From positions 1,860,001-1,924,000 of the forward strand of contig NZ_CP027062.1 of NCBI RefSeq assembly GCF_002966125.1: 64,000 nucleotides of DNA. The letters run 5' to 3'. The notes under the pieces were generated by a model that ran no database searches, was not told the DNA's origin, and saw only the letters and a program-made list of their open reading frames with translations. Source of the stretch: Pukyongia salina (lineage in GTDB: Bacteria > Bacteroidota > Bacteroidia > Flavobacteriales > Flavobacteriaceae). Below are positions 55,041 through 63,695 of the stretch, piece by piece. The stretch's first letter is position 1. Each line of letters opens with the position of its first letter. The position numbers were made by a program, and so were the translations under genes.

Positions 55041-55164
55041 AATACCTTTAGTAGATTGGGGAAATGGCGTTATTATGATTGGCGTTTTCGCATTAGTAGT
55101 TATTATTCTTGTTGGCGTAACCATTTCATTGATGAGCCAGGGGAAGAACAACGATAAAGAATAA
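55027..55164 (+). CDS. Unlisted 45-residue membrane protein at the end of the cco operon
   Basis: ATG to TAA, 45 codons, starting MNVLKIPLVDWGNGVIMIGV. One membrane helix (about residues 14-36, continuing FALVVIILVGVTI) and a short hydrophilic tail (SQGKNNDKE). It begins inside the end of the TauE/SafE-like gene (14-bp overlap) and stops just before the operon terminator, as expected for a real last gene. Too short for usual calls. It could be a small subunit or assembly factor of the oxidase (inference from position). Confidence 0.7.
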   Translation: MNVLKIPLVDWGNGVIMIGVFALVVIILVGVTISLMSQGKNNDKE

Positions 55165-55166
55165 AT

Positions 55167-55202
55167 AAAACGGGAGCAAACCAATCAATTGCATCCCGTT
55201 TT
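55167..55202 (+). terminator. Terminator of the cbb3 operon
   Basis: A 9-bp stem AAAACGGGA / TCCCGTTTT, extended by GCAA / TTGC with one bulge, 2 bp after the 45-aa gene. Its symmetry may also serve the convergent hemN. Confidence 0.82.
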
Positions 55203-55225
55203 ACGCTTCTAACTAATAAACCAAA

Positions 55226-56587
55226 TTAAACCGTCATTGAGAAAAGTTGCGTTTCGGGTTTATTACGTTGTAAACGCAAATCGAACCCCATACATACATT
55301 CCTAACAAACGGTTTACCTTTATCGGTAACCAGCAAATGGTCACCATATATTTCAATCAACCCATCTTGTTCCATTTCCTGCAACCGGATAATCGTCTCG
55401 GCTAATTCGGGGAATTTCATGGACTCTTCTCGCCATGATGTTTTAAAATGACACATGATATTTAAGATATGCGATCGAATTATAAGATCTTCGGTGGTTA
55501 ATAAATGACCGCGGTACACCGGCAGCACATCATTTTCCAGTAGATTTTGATATTCTTCAACCCCTTTTACATTTTGAGCGAAACTATACCAGCTATCGCT
55601 GATCGCCGAAACACCTAGGCCTATCATCACCTGGGTTTTGGAAGCCGTATAACCCATAAAATTTCTATGAATGCGGTTGGCTTGCATGGCAAGGGTCAAT
55701 GCTTCATCCGGTAAGGCGAAATGGTCCATTCCTATCTCTACATATCCTGCGTCGAGAAGTAAGGCCTTGCCCGTTTCGTATTGCACTCTTTTTTCGCCGG
55801 GAGTAGGTAAATCTGTTTCCTTATAGCCTCTTTGCCCATTTCCCTTCATCCAGGGAACATGAGCGTAACTGTAAAAGGCGATTCTATCTGGCCTAAGTTC
55901 TCTTGTTCTTTCAATGGTGTGAATAACATGTTCTTTCGTTTGGAATGGCAGGCCATAAATGATATCATGACCCACAGAAGTGAACCCGTGTTCACGCGAA
56001 GTTTCGGTAACGAATTTCACATTCTCAAAGGGCTGAATACGACGGATCGCTTTTTGTACAGTTTCGTTATAATCCTGAACTCCGTAGCTCACGCGTGTAA
56101 AACCCAATGAAGCTAAGGTTTTCAAATGTTCTTCGGAAGTGTTATTAGGATGGCCTTCGAAGCTTAGTTCTGCCTCCATCGGTTTTTTTGTTCTTCTGAA
56201 GATACCTTCCAGTAAAAGCTGAAGATGCTGTGCCGAAAAGAAAGTGGGCGTTCCACCACCAATGTGTAACTCTTTTACGATAGGCTTTTCTCCGAGCAGG
56301 TCCAGATAAAGTTGCCATTCCTTTATTAGGGACTTGATATAGGGAATCTCCACATCGTGATTTCGTGTAATTCTTTTAGTGCATCCGCAAAACGTACACA
56401 TGCTCTCACAAAATGGCAGGTGAATATAGAGGCTTATCCCTTCCTCTTTACTCTCCAGATAACTTTTTCGCAAGGTGTTCTTCCATCCTTTTAGTGAAAA
56501 AGAATTGTTATTCCAGTATGGCACCGTAGGATAACTTGTATACCTCGGGCCGGGGACATTGTATTTAGTAACTAGGTCTAAGTGCAT
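55226..56587 (-). CDS. hemN: Oxygen-independent coproporphyrinogen III dehydrogenase
   Basis: A 453-residue radical SAM enzyme of haem synthesis under low oxygen. Cluster motif C-x3-C-x2-C in PFCESMCTFCGC, HIGGGTPTF, GVQDYNETVQKAIRR, IIYGLPFQTKE and HRNFMGYTASK identify HemN rather than HemW. Start at the ATG of MHLDLVTKYN; upstream in-frame codons are less likely given the promoter. It is driven by an FNR-like promoter matching that of ccoS, consistent with haem demand for the cbb3 oxidase. Confidence 0.93.
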   Translation of the reverse strand: MHLDLVTKYNVPGPRYTSYPTVPYWNNNSFSLKGWKNTLRKSYLESKEEGISLYIHLPFCESMCTFCGCTKRITRNHDVEIPYIKSLIKEWQLYLDLLGEKPIVKELHIGGGTPTFFSAQHLQLLLEGIFRRTKKPMEAELSFEGHPNNTSEEHLKTLASLGFTRVSYGVQDYNETVQKAIRRIQPFENVKFVTETSREHGFTSVGHDIIYGLPFQTKEHVIHTIERTRELRPDRIAFYSYAHVPWMKGNGQRGYKETDLPTPGEKRVQYETGKALLLDAGYVEIGMDHFALPDEALTLAMQANRIHRNFMGYTASKTQVMIGLGVSAISDSWYSFAQNVKGVEEYQNLLENDVLPVYRGHLLTTEDLIIRSHILNIMCHFKTSWREESMKFPELAETIIRLQEMEQDGLIEIYGDHLLVTDKGKPFVRNVCMGFDLRLQRNKPETQLFSMTV

Positions 56588-56617
56588 GGTTCGGCAGTTA
56601 ATAGGATACCGATAAAA

Positions 56618-56660
56618 CAAAACTAAGGGGCCTAGCTTTTAAAATATATGACAAATGTCA
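56618..56660 (-). promoter_or_regulatory. FNR-like site and -10 element of hemN
   Basis: On the minus strand, TGACATTTGTCA (56649-56660) is followed after exactly 23 bp by the -10 box TAGTTTTG (56618-56625). The implied start is near 56612, which puts the site centre near -42. Same half-sites and spacing as the ccoS promoter. Confidence 0.72.
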
Positions 56661-56733
56661 GCTTATAAATCTCTTTCTAAATTTTTAACTGCTGAAAAAT
56701 TGTGTATTTTCATTGCTATTAAAATTTTTTTGA

Positions 56734-57267
56734 ATGAATAAGATATTAGGAATTGGCTCGCGAATAGATCATCCCGAATACGGAAAGGGAGTTGTAACCA
56801 ACGTAACTGCAAAAATGTATTGGGTTACTTTCATCGATAGGGGCCTGGAAACCATCGATGTAGCAGACACATTTGAAGTGATAGAAGCTGCCGAAGACGA
56901 AGTAGATACCGTTAGTTTTTATGAAGTTGAAAAGAGTCTGCGGGACATACTAAAAAAATGGAGTGATGTTAGCGAGATCGTTCCAATAGCCGATAAATAT
57001 CGCGGAGGTACTATGATTCTTAAGCCTAAGGATATATCGCTGTCTGATAAGGAGATCCCTATCGAGACCTTTTTCCATAAGATTGTAATGTTAAGAGATC
57101 GATTACGGGTAATGGAGCAAAAAATCAACTCGAGTAAAAATCTGGACGATCAGGAAAAAGTTGACCTTCAGCAGTACATTACCCGATGCTATGGAAGTTT
57201 AACCACCTTCAATGTGTTGTTCAAAAATAATTCTCAAAATTTCAAGGGAGACAGTTCCAAAAAGTAA
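56734..57267 (+). CDS. Conserved hypothetical protein with N-terminal CarD/Tudor-like module
   Basis: A 177-residue soluble protein. The N-terminal ~50 residues (GIGSRIDHPEYGKGVVTNVTAKMYWVTFIDRGLETIDV) form a small beta-barrel pattern like SH3/Tudor or CarD-type modules; the C-terminal half is helical (LRDRLRVMEQKINSSKNLDDQEKVDLQQYITRCYGSLTTFN). It is divergent from hemN, with the FNR-like site between them. Function unknown. Confidence 0.65.
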   Translation: MNKILGIGSRIDHPEYGKGVVTNVTAKMYWVTFIDRGLETIDVADTFEVIEAAEDEVDTVSFYEVEKSLRDILKKWSDVSEIVPIADKYRGGTMILKPKDISLSDKEIPIETFFHKIVMLRDRLRVMEQKINSSKNLDDQEKVDLQQYITRCYGSLTTFNVLFKNNSQNFKGDSSKK

Positions 57268-57350
57268 TAAATAGACGATTTAAAACGTTTTTATTCAGGT
57301 AATTACCTTAAATAGGTGATTATTCGGTATATTTCTTATCCCAATTCTTT

Positions 57351-58187
57351 ATGATGATACTTTTACAAGCCGATGAAAATGCAACTTGGTTGGCTCCATA
57401 CGCCTATGGGGTGGTGATCATCATCATATTAATTGCTATTTTCAGGGCCTTCGAGAATTGGTATGCCAACCGTTTTAACCGGCCATTATTTAGACATTAT
57501 CTCGTATACAAAAAACTAAAACCCGAACAAATTAAGGTTCTGGAAGAAGACTTTCTCTTTTACAGGAAACTCTCTAATAAATACAAAAGGCAATTCAGGC
57601 ATAGGGTAGCAACTTTTATTCAAGATAAAAAATTTGTGGGAAGGGAAGGACTGGTAGTATCCGATAGGATGAAGGTCCTCATTGCGGCTGTTGGCTGTAT
57701 GCTTAGTTTTGGACGAAAAAATTACGAATACGGACTTATTGATTTCATACTGGTGTACCCCGGAGAATTCTACAGTACGATGAACGACTCACATCACAAA
57801 GGTGAGTTTAACCCAAGAGAAAAAGCGCTTGTGCTAAGTTGGAAAGATTTTGAAGAAGGCTACAAGATCACTAACGATAATTTCAATCTGGGAATACATG
57901 AGTTTATGCATGCCATGCAGCTGGAAGCCAGGCAACGTTCGGATATAGATTCGTCCAGATTCTCCAGGCAATTTCAGAATATATTAAAGAGACTTACCAA
58001 CGAAGAAGTAAAACACAAGTTGGACGAAACACGATATTTTCGCGAATATGCTTTTACCAATCAATACGAGTTCATGGCTGTGTTAGCCGAGTATTTTATC
58101 GAGTCACCGGAAGAATTTAAAAAGCATTTTCCCACACTTTATAAATACACCCAGAATCTACTTAATTTCAGGTATGCTGGCTATTAA
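57351..58187 (+). CDS. MtfA-like zinc peptidase, membrane-anchored
   Basis: A 278-residue protein: one N-terminal membrane helix (about 16-36), then the MtfA/Peptidase M90 fold with zinc motif HEFMH (LGIHEFMHAMQLEA) and a downstream Glu in EYAFTNQYEFMAVLAEYFIESPEEF. MtfA of E. coli lacks this anchor. Its end overlaps the convergent YpdA-type gene by 20 bp. Substrate unknown. Confidence 0.82.
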   Translation: MMILLQADENATWLAPYAYGVVIIIILIAIFRAFENWYANRFNRPLFRHYLVYKKLKPEQIKVLEEDFLFYRKLSNKYKRQFRHRVATFIQDKKFVGREGLVVSDRMKVLIAAVGCMLSFGRKNYEYGLIDFILVYPGEFYSTMNDSHHKGEFNPREKALVLSWKDFEEGYKITNDNFNLGIHEFMHAMQLEARQRSDIDSSRFSRQFQNILKRLTNEEVKHKLDETRYFREYAFTNQYEFMAVLAEYFIESPEEFKKHFPTLYKYTQNLLNFRYAGY

Positions 58188-59151
58188 CCTTCTGTTTTAT
58201 ATTACGGGTGATGATCTTGGCATGTATCCTGCTGTTTTCGATAAACCACTTGTGAGTTTCCATTCCTCCGCATATCACTCCGGCCAGGTATAATCCGGGG
58301 ACATTAGATTCCATCGTTTCGGGATCGTAAGTAGGAAAGTAATTCCCGTCATCTGAAAGTTGAATGCCCAAAGATCTTAAAAATTTAAAATTGGGCTTGT
58401 AACCGGTAAGAGCTACCACAAAATCATTTTCGATTATTTGTCGCCCGTTGGGCGTTTCAATTATTACCTCTTTCTCTTTAATTTCTATGATCTCGGCATT
58501 GAAGAGTGCTTTTATACTACCTTCTGCGATGCGGTTCTCAATGTCCGGTTTCACCCAGTATTTTACCCGCTCGCCAATTTGGGGTCCTCTCACGACCATG
58601 GTCACTTCTCCTCCTTTACGCCATATTTCCAGAGCCGCATCCACCGCCGAATTACTAGCACCAACCACCACGGTCTTCTGCAGAATGTAGGGATGTGCCT
58701 CTTTAAAATAATGAGATACCTTAGGCAAGTCTTCTCCAGGAACGTTTAGTAATTTGGGTATATCGTAAAAACCCGTACTTACAATTATATTTTGGGCGGT
58801 ATAGGTTGATTTATCAGATCGAACAGTAAAAACGTCTCCATTCTTTTCAACCGAAACTATCTTTTCGTACAACTTAATATTGAGTTCATGGGAGGTAGCG
58901 ACCCGGCGATAATATTCCAGGGCTTCGTCTCTATTTGGTTTGGGCTTTGTACTTATAAATGGAATATCATCGATCTCCAGTTTTTCTGAAGTTGAAAAAA
59001 AGGTCATGTTCAGTGGATAGTTATACAACGAATTGGTAAGTGCTCCTTTTTCTATTACAACATAAGATAGCTTGTTCTTCTTACATTCCAGCGCACAGGC
59101 AATACCTATCGGGCCGGCACCAATTATCAATACATCTGCAACTGTTTTCAA
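58168..59151 (-). CDS. YpdA-type FAD/NAD(P)-dependent disulfide reductase
   Basis: A 327-residue flavoprotein with an FAD motif (DVLIIGAGPIGIACALE) near the N terminus and a second nucleotide motif VVGASNSAVDAALEIWRKGG. There is no CxxC active site, as in YpdA. YpdA reduces bacillithiol disulfide in Firmicutes; the thiol used here is not known. The start is TTG 59151: an ATG 12 codons earlier lies upstream of a TATCTTTG -10 box (59168-59175), so it would not be transcribed from it. Confidence 0.8.
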   Translation of the reverse strand: MKTVADVLIIGAGPIGIACALECKKNKLSYVVIEKGALTNSLYNYPLNMTFFSTSEKLEIDDIPFISTKPKPNRDEALEYYRRVATSHELNIKLYEKIVSVEKNGDVFTVRSDKSTYTAQNIIVSTGFYDIPKLLNVPGEDLPKVSHYFKEAHPYILQKTVVVGASNSAVDAALEIWRKGGEVTMVVRGPQIGERVKYWVKPDIENRIAEGSIKALFNAEIIEIKEKEVIIETPNGRQIIENDFVVALTGYKPNFKFLRSLGIQLSDDGNYFPTYDPETMESNVPGLYLAGVICGGMETHKWFIENSRIHAKIITRNIKQKVNSQHT

Positions 59152-59167
59152 TACGGATCGTTTCTTG

Positions 59168-59175
59168 CAAAGATA
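59168..59175 (-). promoter_or_regulatory. -10 element of the YpdA-type gene
   Basis: TATCTTTG on the minus strand, a perfect TAnnTTTG. Transcription would begin near 59161, about 10 nt before the TTG start. Confidence 0.55.
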
Positions 59176-59176
59176 C

Positions 59177-59211
59177 AAAAAGCCCAACTCTATTTATAAA
59201 CAGAGCCGGGC
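59177..59211 (-). terminator. Terminator of the beta-propeller gene
   Basis: In minus-strand RNA, GCCCGGCUCU pairs with AGAGUUGGGC (two G-U pairs) across a 10-nt loop, followed by five U. It lies 25 bp after the stop of the gene at 59237-60358. Confidence 0.78.
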
Positions 59212-59236
59212 CTAAACCTACTTATCCAACAGCGGT

Positions 59237-60358
59237 TTACTTAGTCTTCACTATGATTTTTTGTGTTAATTTTCGTCCGTTTTTTGATGCTGAAATAAAA
59301 TATATTCCTTCTGTCAAGTGAGAGGCATTCCATTCACTGCTTATGCTGGTAAGGGTTTCTACTAGTTTTCCGTGTTCCGTGTATATATAGAAAGTATCGA
59401 ATGTAGCCAGGGCCTTCTGTGAAAATTGAAATAAAGTTCCAATCGTGGGAGTCACCATCACTAATTCAAGGGCGTTCTCCCCCACGGACAAAGGGATGTC
59501 GTCGCGTATAACGATCGCATTTGGTGTCTCTAAAATACCGGTATCGACAAAATTCTCAATGAAGTTATACGAGCTATCATATCTGCGCACAGATCCATCA
59601 GATCCTACGCCAATGAGAATATCTCCATTGGGGAAGAAGGCAAAACCTTCGCACCCATTTACCCCTGTGATAAGATCTTCCACAAAATTTCCTAAGGAGT
59701 CAAACCTTTTTACAATCCCACTGTTGTAATTAAAAACTATTAGATCGCCACCCGGTTCGAAGAAGATATTCGTTGGGCCTGAAAGACCTGTATTGATAAA
59801 TGGTCCCATATTCATACCAGTTGAGCCGTCATATTTCTGCACCACATTACCTCCATAGGAAGAAACATATAGATCACCATTGCTATCCCAATCTATTCCA
59901 ATACTCTGTGCAAGTCCCGTGCCGGTAAAATTACCTAAGGGAGTACCGTCGAGTTCGAAACGAAGCACCTGGTTTACGGTATTACTCCATTGCAGCACAT
60001 ATAATTTGCCATCGGGACCTACCTTCATCCGGGTAGGACCTCCCAGGCCTTCAGCAAAATTTTCCACATAGTTTCCTGTATCCCACTGGTGTTTGGTGAT
60101 GCGTCCTAAGGGGCCTAGATTAGATATCAGCACTTGCTGTTCACTATCGAGGAAAATTATATCCTGTGGCCATACGATTCCGTCCGTATCGCTCATAAGA
60201 GCTCCTTCAAAGTTTCCGTTCTCATCAAATTTTGCGATCTGCCAGGGGCCGGTATTAAAATTTCCGGCATCGCTTACATATACAGCTAAGTTTTGTGCGC
60301 TTAACCCTGAAAAAGCCAGGATAATGAGGAGGGTACATAAAAGTCTAAGTTTTTTCAT
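59237..60358 (-). CDS. Secreted NHL/beta-propeller protein with T9SS sorting domain
   Basis: A 373-residue exported protein: signal peptide (1-21, FSGLSAQ), then five or six propeller repeats of about 40 residues (GPWQIAKFDENGNFEGAL; GPTRMKVGPDGKLYVLQWSNTVNQVLRFELDG; GLAQSIGIDWDSNGDLYVSSYGGNVVQKYDGS; GPTNIFFEPGGDLIVFNYNSGIVKRFDSLGNFVEDL). A C-terminal T9SS domain follows (about 305-373, ending EGIYFISASKNGRKLTQKIIVKTK). Probably surface-exposed; ligand unknown. Confidence 0.8.
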   Translation of the reverse strand: MKKLRLLCTLLIILAFSGLSAQNLAVYVSDAGNFNTGPWQIAKFDENGNFEGALMSDTDGIVWPQDIIFLDSEQQVLISNLGPLGRITKHQWDTGNYVENFAEGLGGPTRMKVGPDGKLYVLQWSNTVNQVLRFELDGTPLGNFTGTGLAQSIGIDWDSNGDLYVSSYGGNVVQKYDGSTGMNMGPFINTGLSGPTNIFFEPGGDLIVFNYNSGIVKRFDSLGNFVEDLITGVNGCEGFAFFPNGDILIGVGSDGSVRRYDSSYNFIENFVDTGILETPNAIVIRDDIPLSVGENALELVMVTPTIGTLFQFSQKALATFDTFYIYTEHGKLVETLTSISSEWNASHLTEGIYFISASKNGRKLTQKIIVKTK

Positions 60359-60450
60359 AGTTTTTATTTTTAAAGGTTCTGTTACCGAATATCCCCAGAA
60401 TCATGCGAAATTCGGTGTGATTTTATAATTACTTACTCTTCATTTAAAAA

Positions 60451-61542
60451 TCAAGACTTGTGGTCTTTGATTTTAAATTGAGATGGCGTACATCCGTATT
60501 TTCTTCTGAAAGCACTGTAAAACGTCGCCTTATTGTTAAATCCAACTTCGTAATAAATGTTCTGAATGGAAAGGTCTGTTGCTTCACGTAGTAATTCTTC
60601 GGCTTCAGCCAGACGATAATCGTTGATGAACTGATTGAAGTTCTTACCCGATTTATCGTTGATCACTTTAGACAACAAGTGAGTAGAGAACCCCAGGCGA
60701 TCGGCAAGATGGACCAAGCGAAGTTCGTTCTCAATATAGGGTTTCTTGGTTTCCATATAGTTGGTCACATTTTTATATAGCTCGTTAAGCAGGGATTGCT
60801 CGAAACTTTCTTTTTTATTCTGAAGCGGAATGAACAACTGCTTGTAAAACTCTCCGTCGAAGACCTTGGGTTGTTTAAAAATAAAGAAACCTATGGTGTA
60901 AATAGAAGCAGTCATCATCAGGGAGATACAATAATCCCATTCACTATTAAAGAATGGAAATCGAACGAGAACGAAATACGCAGCATACGAAAAGATGAAC
61001 AGGCTATATAAGGTAACCAGGATCACAGCCCATCGATGCCGTAATCTCAGGTATTGTGTGGTTCGGCTGGGAGCCGACTTTATAAGGCGAATGATCAAAA
61101 AAGTATAAAGTGACATATGCCCTACAACTAACCATGGGTTCCTGGCCAGGTATAGCAAGGGAACTTCTATTTCGGTCCATCCCAGGTACTTCATCCAGAT
61201 CACCACATTTGGAATTAACAGGATACCTGCTGGAATAAAGTGAAGTATCATATTAAACTTGTGATTATTCTTGTACAGATTCACAAAATATAAAAGCAAC
61301 AAGGGACCGGTGGCATAGTAGCATATTTGCGGAACAAACCTGAGGTATGGAAAGACGTATTGATAGTTTGTCCAGTACAGCACATACTGAAACAGGATTA
61401 TGGAAAAAGCGAGTACAAGGAAAGCAATGGGGTAGTTCTTTTTATTTTTCCCGGAGATCAGTAGTACAAAGAGAAATAACCCCATCGCAACTGCGATCAG
61501 GAACATCGATGTCCAGGTATCGAATGAGGGAGTTTGCTGCAT
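60451..61542 (-). CDS. Membrane-anchored AraC-family transcriptional regulator
   Basis: A 363-residue protein with about seven membrane helices in residues 10-220. A cytoplasmic AraC-type DNA-binding domain covers about 260-360 (LVHLADRLGFSTHLLSKVINDKSGKNFNQFINDYRLAEAEELL, then IYYEVGFNNKATFYSAFRRKYGCTPSQFK). The sensor part is unusual for AraC proteins but known in Bacteroidota. Start at ATG 61542 (MQQTPSF); an upstream in-frame TTG would add two residues. The beta-propeller gene lies 92 bp downstream on the same strand and may be its target (inference). Confidence 0.85.
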   Translation of the reverse strand: MQQTPSFDTWTSMFLIAVAMGLFLFVLLISGKNKKNYPIAFLVLAFSIILFQYVLYWTNYQYVFPYLRFVPQICYYATGPLLLLYFVNLYKNNHKFNMILHFIPAGILLIPNVVIWMKYLGWTEIEVPLLYLARNPWLVVGHMSLYTFLIIRLIKSAPSRTTQYLRLRHRWAVILVTLYSLFIFSYAAYFVLVRFPFFNSEWDYCISLMMTASIYTIGFFIFKQPKVFDGEFYKQLFIPLQNKKESFEQSLLNELYKNVTNYMETKKPYIENELRLVHLADRLGFSTHLLSKVINDKSGKNFNQFINDYRLAEAEELLREATDLSIQNIYYEVGFNNKATFYSAFRRKYGCTPSQFKIKDHKS

Positions 61543-61625
61543 AACCAAATATAGGTGTGAAAGTAAGGGCTATGCAACAAATAGGAGTCTTGAATTATAA
61601 ATTCAGACTACAAAATTTCAGGGTA

Positions 61626-62282
61626 TTAGGAAGTGATCGACTTTAATCCTGCTATGGTAGCAACCGGATCTTTGGAGCCAAACACATAGCTGCCGGCCAC
61701 AAGTACATCGGCACCTGCTTCTACTAGTTGGGCTGCATTTTTATCGGTAACACCACCGTCAATTTCTATTTTTGTAGGTGCACCCAGGTCGTTGATCATC
61801 TTTTTCAGGTTGCGAACCTTGTTATAGGTATTCTCAATAAAACTTTGTCCTCCAAATCCAGGATTAACGCTCATAACACATACCAGATCGATATCCATTA
61901 GAGTATCCTCTAGCAAACTCACATTAGTATGAGGGTTAATTGCGACACCTGCCTGCATCCCTTCGGCTTTAATAGCCTGTAGAGTTCGATGTAAATGGGT
62001 ACATGCCTCGTAGTGTACTGTAAGTACATTCACACCCAGATCTGCGAAAGTCTTGATATAGCGGTCCGGATCCACGATCATGAGATGGGTGTCCAGGGTT
62101 TTGGTTGCATGTTTTGCGATCGCCTTGATCACAGGCATTCCGAAGGAAATATTAGGAACAAAAACGCCATCCATGACGTCTAGATGAAACCAATCGGCCT
62201 CGCTTTTATTCACTATTTCACAATCTTTTTGAAGGTTGGCAAAATCTGCTGCCAGGATAGAGGGTGCAATTAGGGTGCTCAT
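61626..62282 (-). CDS. rpe: Ribulose-phosphate 3-epimerase
   Basis: A 218-residue TIM-barrel enzyme interconverting ribulose-5-P and xylulose-5-P. Motifs: APSILAADFANL, WFHLDVMDGVFVPNISFGMP (metal His/Asp), VMSVNPGFGGQSF and KIEIDGGVTDKNA. Its start codon overlaps the stop of the BLUF gene by one base, so the two are co-translated. Confidence 0.95.
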   Translation of the reverse strand: MSTLIAPSILAADFANLQKDCEIVNKSEADWFHLDVMDGVFVPNISFGMPVIKAIAKHATKTLDTHLMIVDPDRYIKTFADLGVNVLTVHYEACTHLHRTLQAIKAEGMQAGVAINPHTNVSLLEDTLMDIDLVCVMSVNPGFGGQSFIENTYNKVRNLKKMINDLGAPTKIEIDGGVTDKNAAQLVEAGADVLVAGSYVFGSKDPVATIAGLKSITS

Positions 62283-62674
62283 TATAATAGAAATGGTTCT
62301 AGGATACCTTTTATGTATTTTACGTTTGGTGCATCTTCTATTTGATCCAGGTAAGATTCGATGGACGCTAATTCTTCCTTCGTTTTTACTATGCTGAATC
62401 CCGATGCGTAATCAGCAAAAATGTTATACATGCTTTTCTTATTCAGAATTACAAAGATATTGCTGTGTCTTGAATCGACTTCAATTTTTGCGAATAATTT
62501 TTTCAGTAGAGACTCTTCGCCTTCCAAAACCTGTAGAAATTTCCCGCTTTCATAAAGCAGTATACCTGTTATATTCATTAAGGTGTTATTTTCTACCGTG
62601 AAATCGAAGAGATGCGTGAGTTCATCCTGGGTAATATTCGAGCGAGCACTACTCACATAACAAATGGTATGCAT
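62282..62674 (-). CDS. BLUF-domain blue-light sensor (short type)
   Basis: A 130-residue stand-alone BLUF protein. The key FAD-pocket residues are visible: Tyr6 in HTICYVSSA, Asn in NNTLMNITGILLY, and Gln in FLQVLEGEES. The usual Trp-Ser-Met segment reads DYASGFS, so the Trp is replaced. No output domain is attached, so it must act through a partner. Upstream partner of rpe by one-base overlap. Confidence 0.85.
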   Translation of the reverse strand: MHTICYVSSARSNITQDELTHLFDFTVENNTLMNITGILLYESGKFLQVLEGEESLLKKLFAKIEVDSRHSNIFVILNKKSMYNIFADYASGFSIVKTKEELASIESYLDQIEDAPNVKYIKGILEPFLL

Positions 62675-62747
62675 ATAATGTTAGGTTGTTTCTGGCAAGA
62701 TAGAAAAACTAATTCAGTTAGATTGAAATATCTGAAGATCATATAAT

Positions 62748-62776
62748 TAAAAACCCCCGGTAATCAGCCGGGGGTC
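62748..62776 (-). terminator. Terminator of the sigma factor gene
   Basis: A stem ACCCCCGG / CCGGGGGT with a 7-nt loop; on the minus strand it is followed by TTTTTAATT. It lies about 55 bp after the sigma factor stop. Confidence 0.85.
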
Positions 62777-62831
62777 ATTCATCAATCAAAAAACGAACAG
62801 TTATTTTATAAACTGTTGTTGCTGTTACTGG

Positions 62832-63695
62832 TTATCCCAGATATGTCTTAAGGATCTTACTTCTTGAAGTATGCTTCAGTCTGCGGATCGCTTTTTCTTT
62901 AATTTGTCTAACTCGCTCACGGGTTAAGTCGAAAGTTTCGCCAATTTCTTCCAAAGTCATTGGATGTTGATCTCCAAGACCGAAATACAGTCGAATTACA
63001 TCGGCTTCCCGAGGCGTTAAAGTTTCCAGAGCTCGTTCGATCTCCGTGCGGAGTGATTCGTGCAATAAGGTTCTGTCCGGATTTGGAGATTCTCCACTAC
63101 GTAATACATCGTAGAGGTTAGAGTCTTCACCTTCCACTAAAGGAGCGTCCATAGATACGTGACGGCCACTATTTTTCATAGATTCCTTCACGTCGTTTAT
63201 GGTCATATCCAGTTCCTTGGCAATTTCTTCGGCAGATGGCGGACGTTCGTGCGCTTGCTCTAGAAATGCAAAGGTTTTATTGATCTTATTGATACTTCCA
63301 ATCTTATTCAGGGGAAGGCGAACAATTCTCGATTGTTCCGCCAGGGCCTGAAGAATGGATTGACGAATCCACCAAACAGCATAGGAAATAAATTTGAATC
63401 CCCTGGTTTCGTCAAAACGTTGTGCTGCTTTAATAAGCCCAAGGTTACCCTCGTTGATCAAATCGGGGAGAGTAAGTCCTTGATTTTGGTATTGTTTTGC
63501 TACCGAAACCACGAAACGCAAATTGGCTTTTGTTAACTTTTCCAGCGCACGTTGATCACCCGCTTTTATGCGTTGTGCCAACTCTACTTCTTCGTCTGCG
63601 GTGATTAAGTCAACTTTACCAATTTCCTGTAGATACTTGTCTAAAGAAGCAGTTTCTCTGTTAGTAACCTGCTTCGTAATTTTAAGTTGTCTCAT
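62832..63695 (-). CDS. rpoD: Primary RNA polymerase sigma factor (RpoD/SigA type)
   Basis: A 287-residue group 1/2 sigma-70 of the short Bacteroidota form, lacking region 1.1. Region 1.2 [31 protein letters not shown], region 2 [56 protein letters not shown], and region 4 [49 protein letters not shown]. It presumably recognises the TTG / TAnnTTTG promoters seen in this window. Ends at a terminator. Confidence 0.94.
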   Translation of the reverse strand: MRQLKITKQVTNRETASLDKYLQEIGKVDLITADEEVELAQRIKAGDQRALEKLTKANLRFVVSVAKQYQNQGLTLPDLINEGNLGLIKAAQRFDETRGFKFISYAVWWIRQSILQALAEQSRIVRLPLNKIGSINKINKTFAFLEQAHERPPSAEEIAKELDMTINDVKESMKNSGRHVSMDAPLVEGEDSNLYDVLRSGESPNPDRTLLHESLRTEIERALETLTPREADVIRLYFGLGDQHPMTLEEIGETFDLTRERVRQIKEKAIRRLKHTSRSKILKTYLG

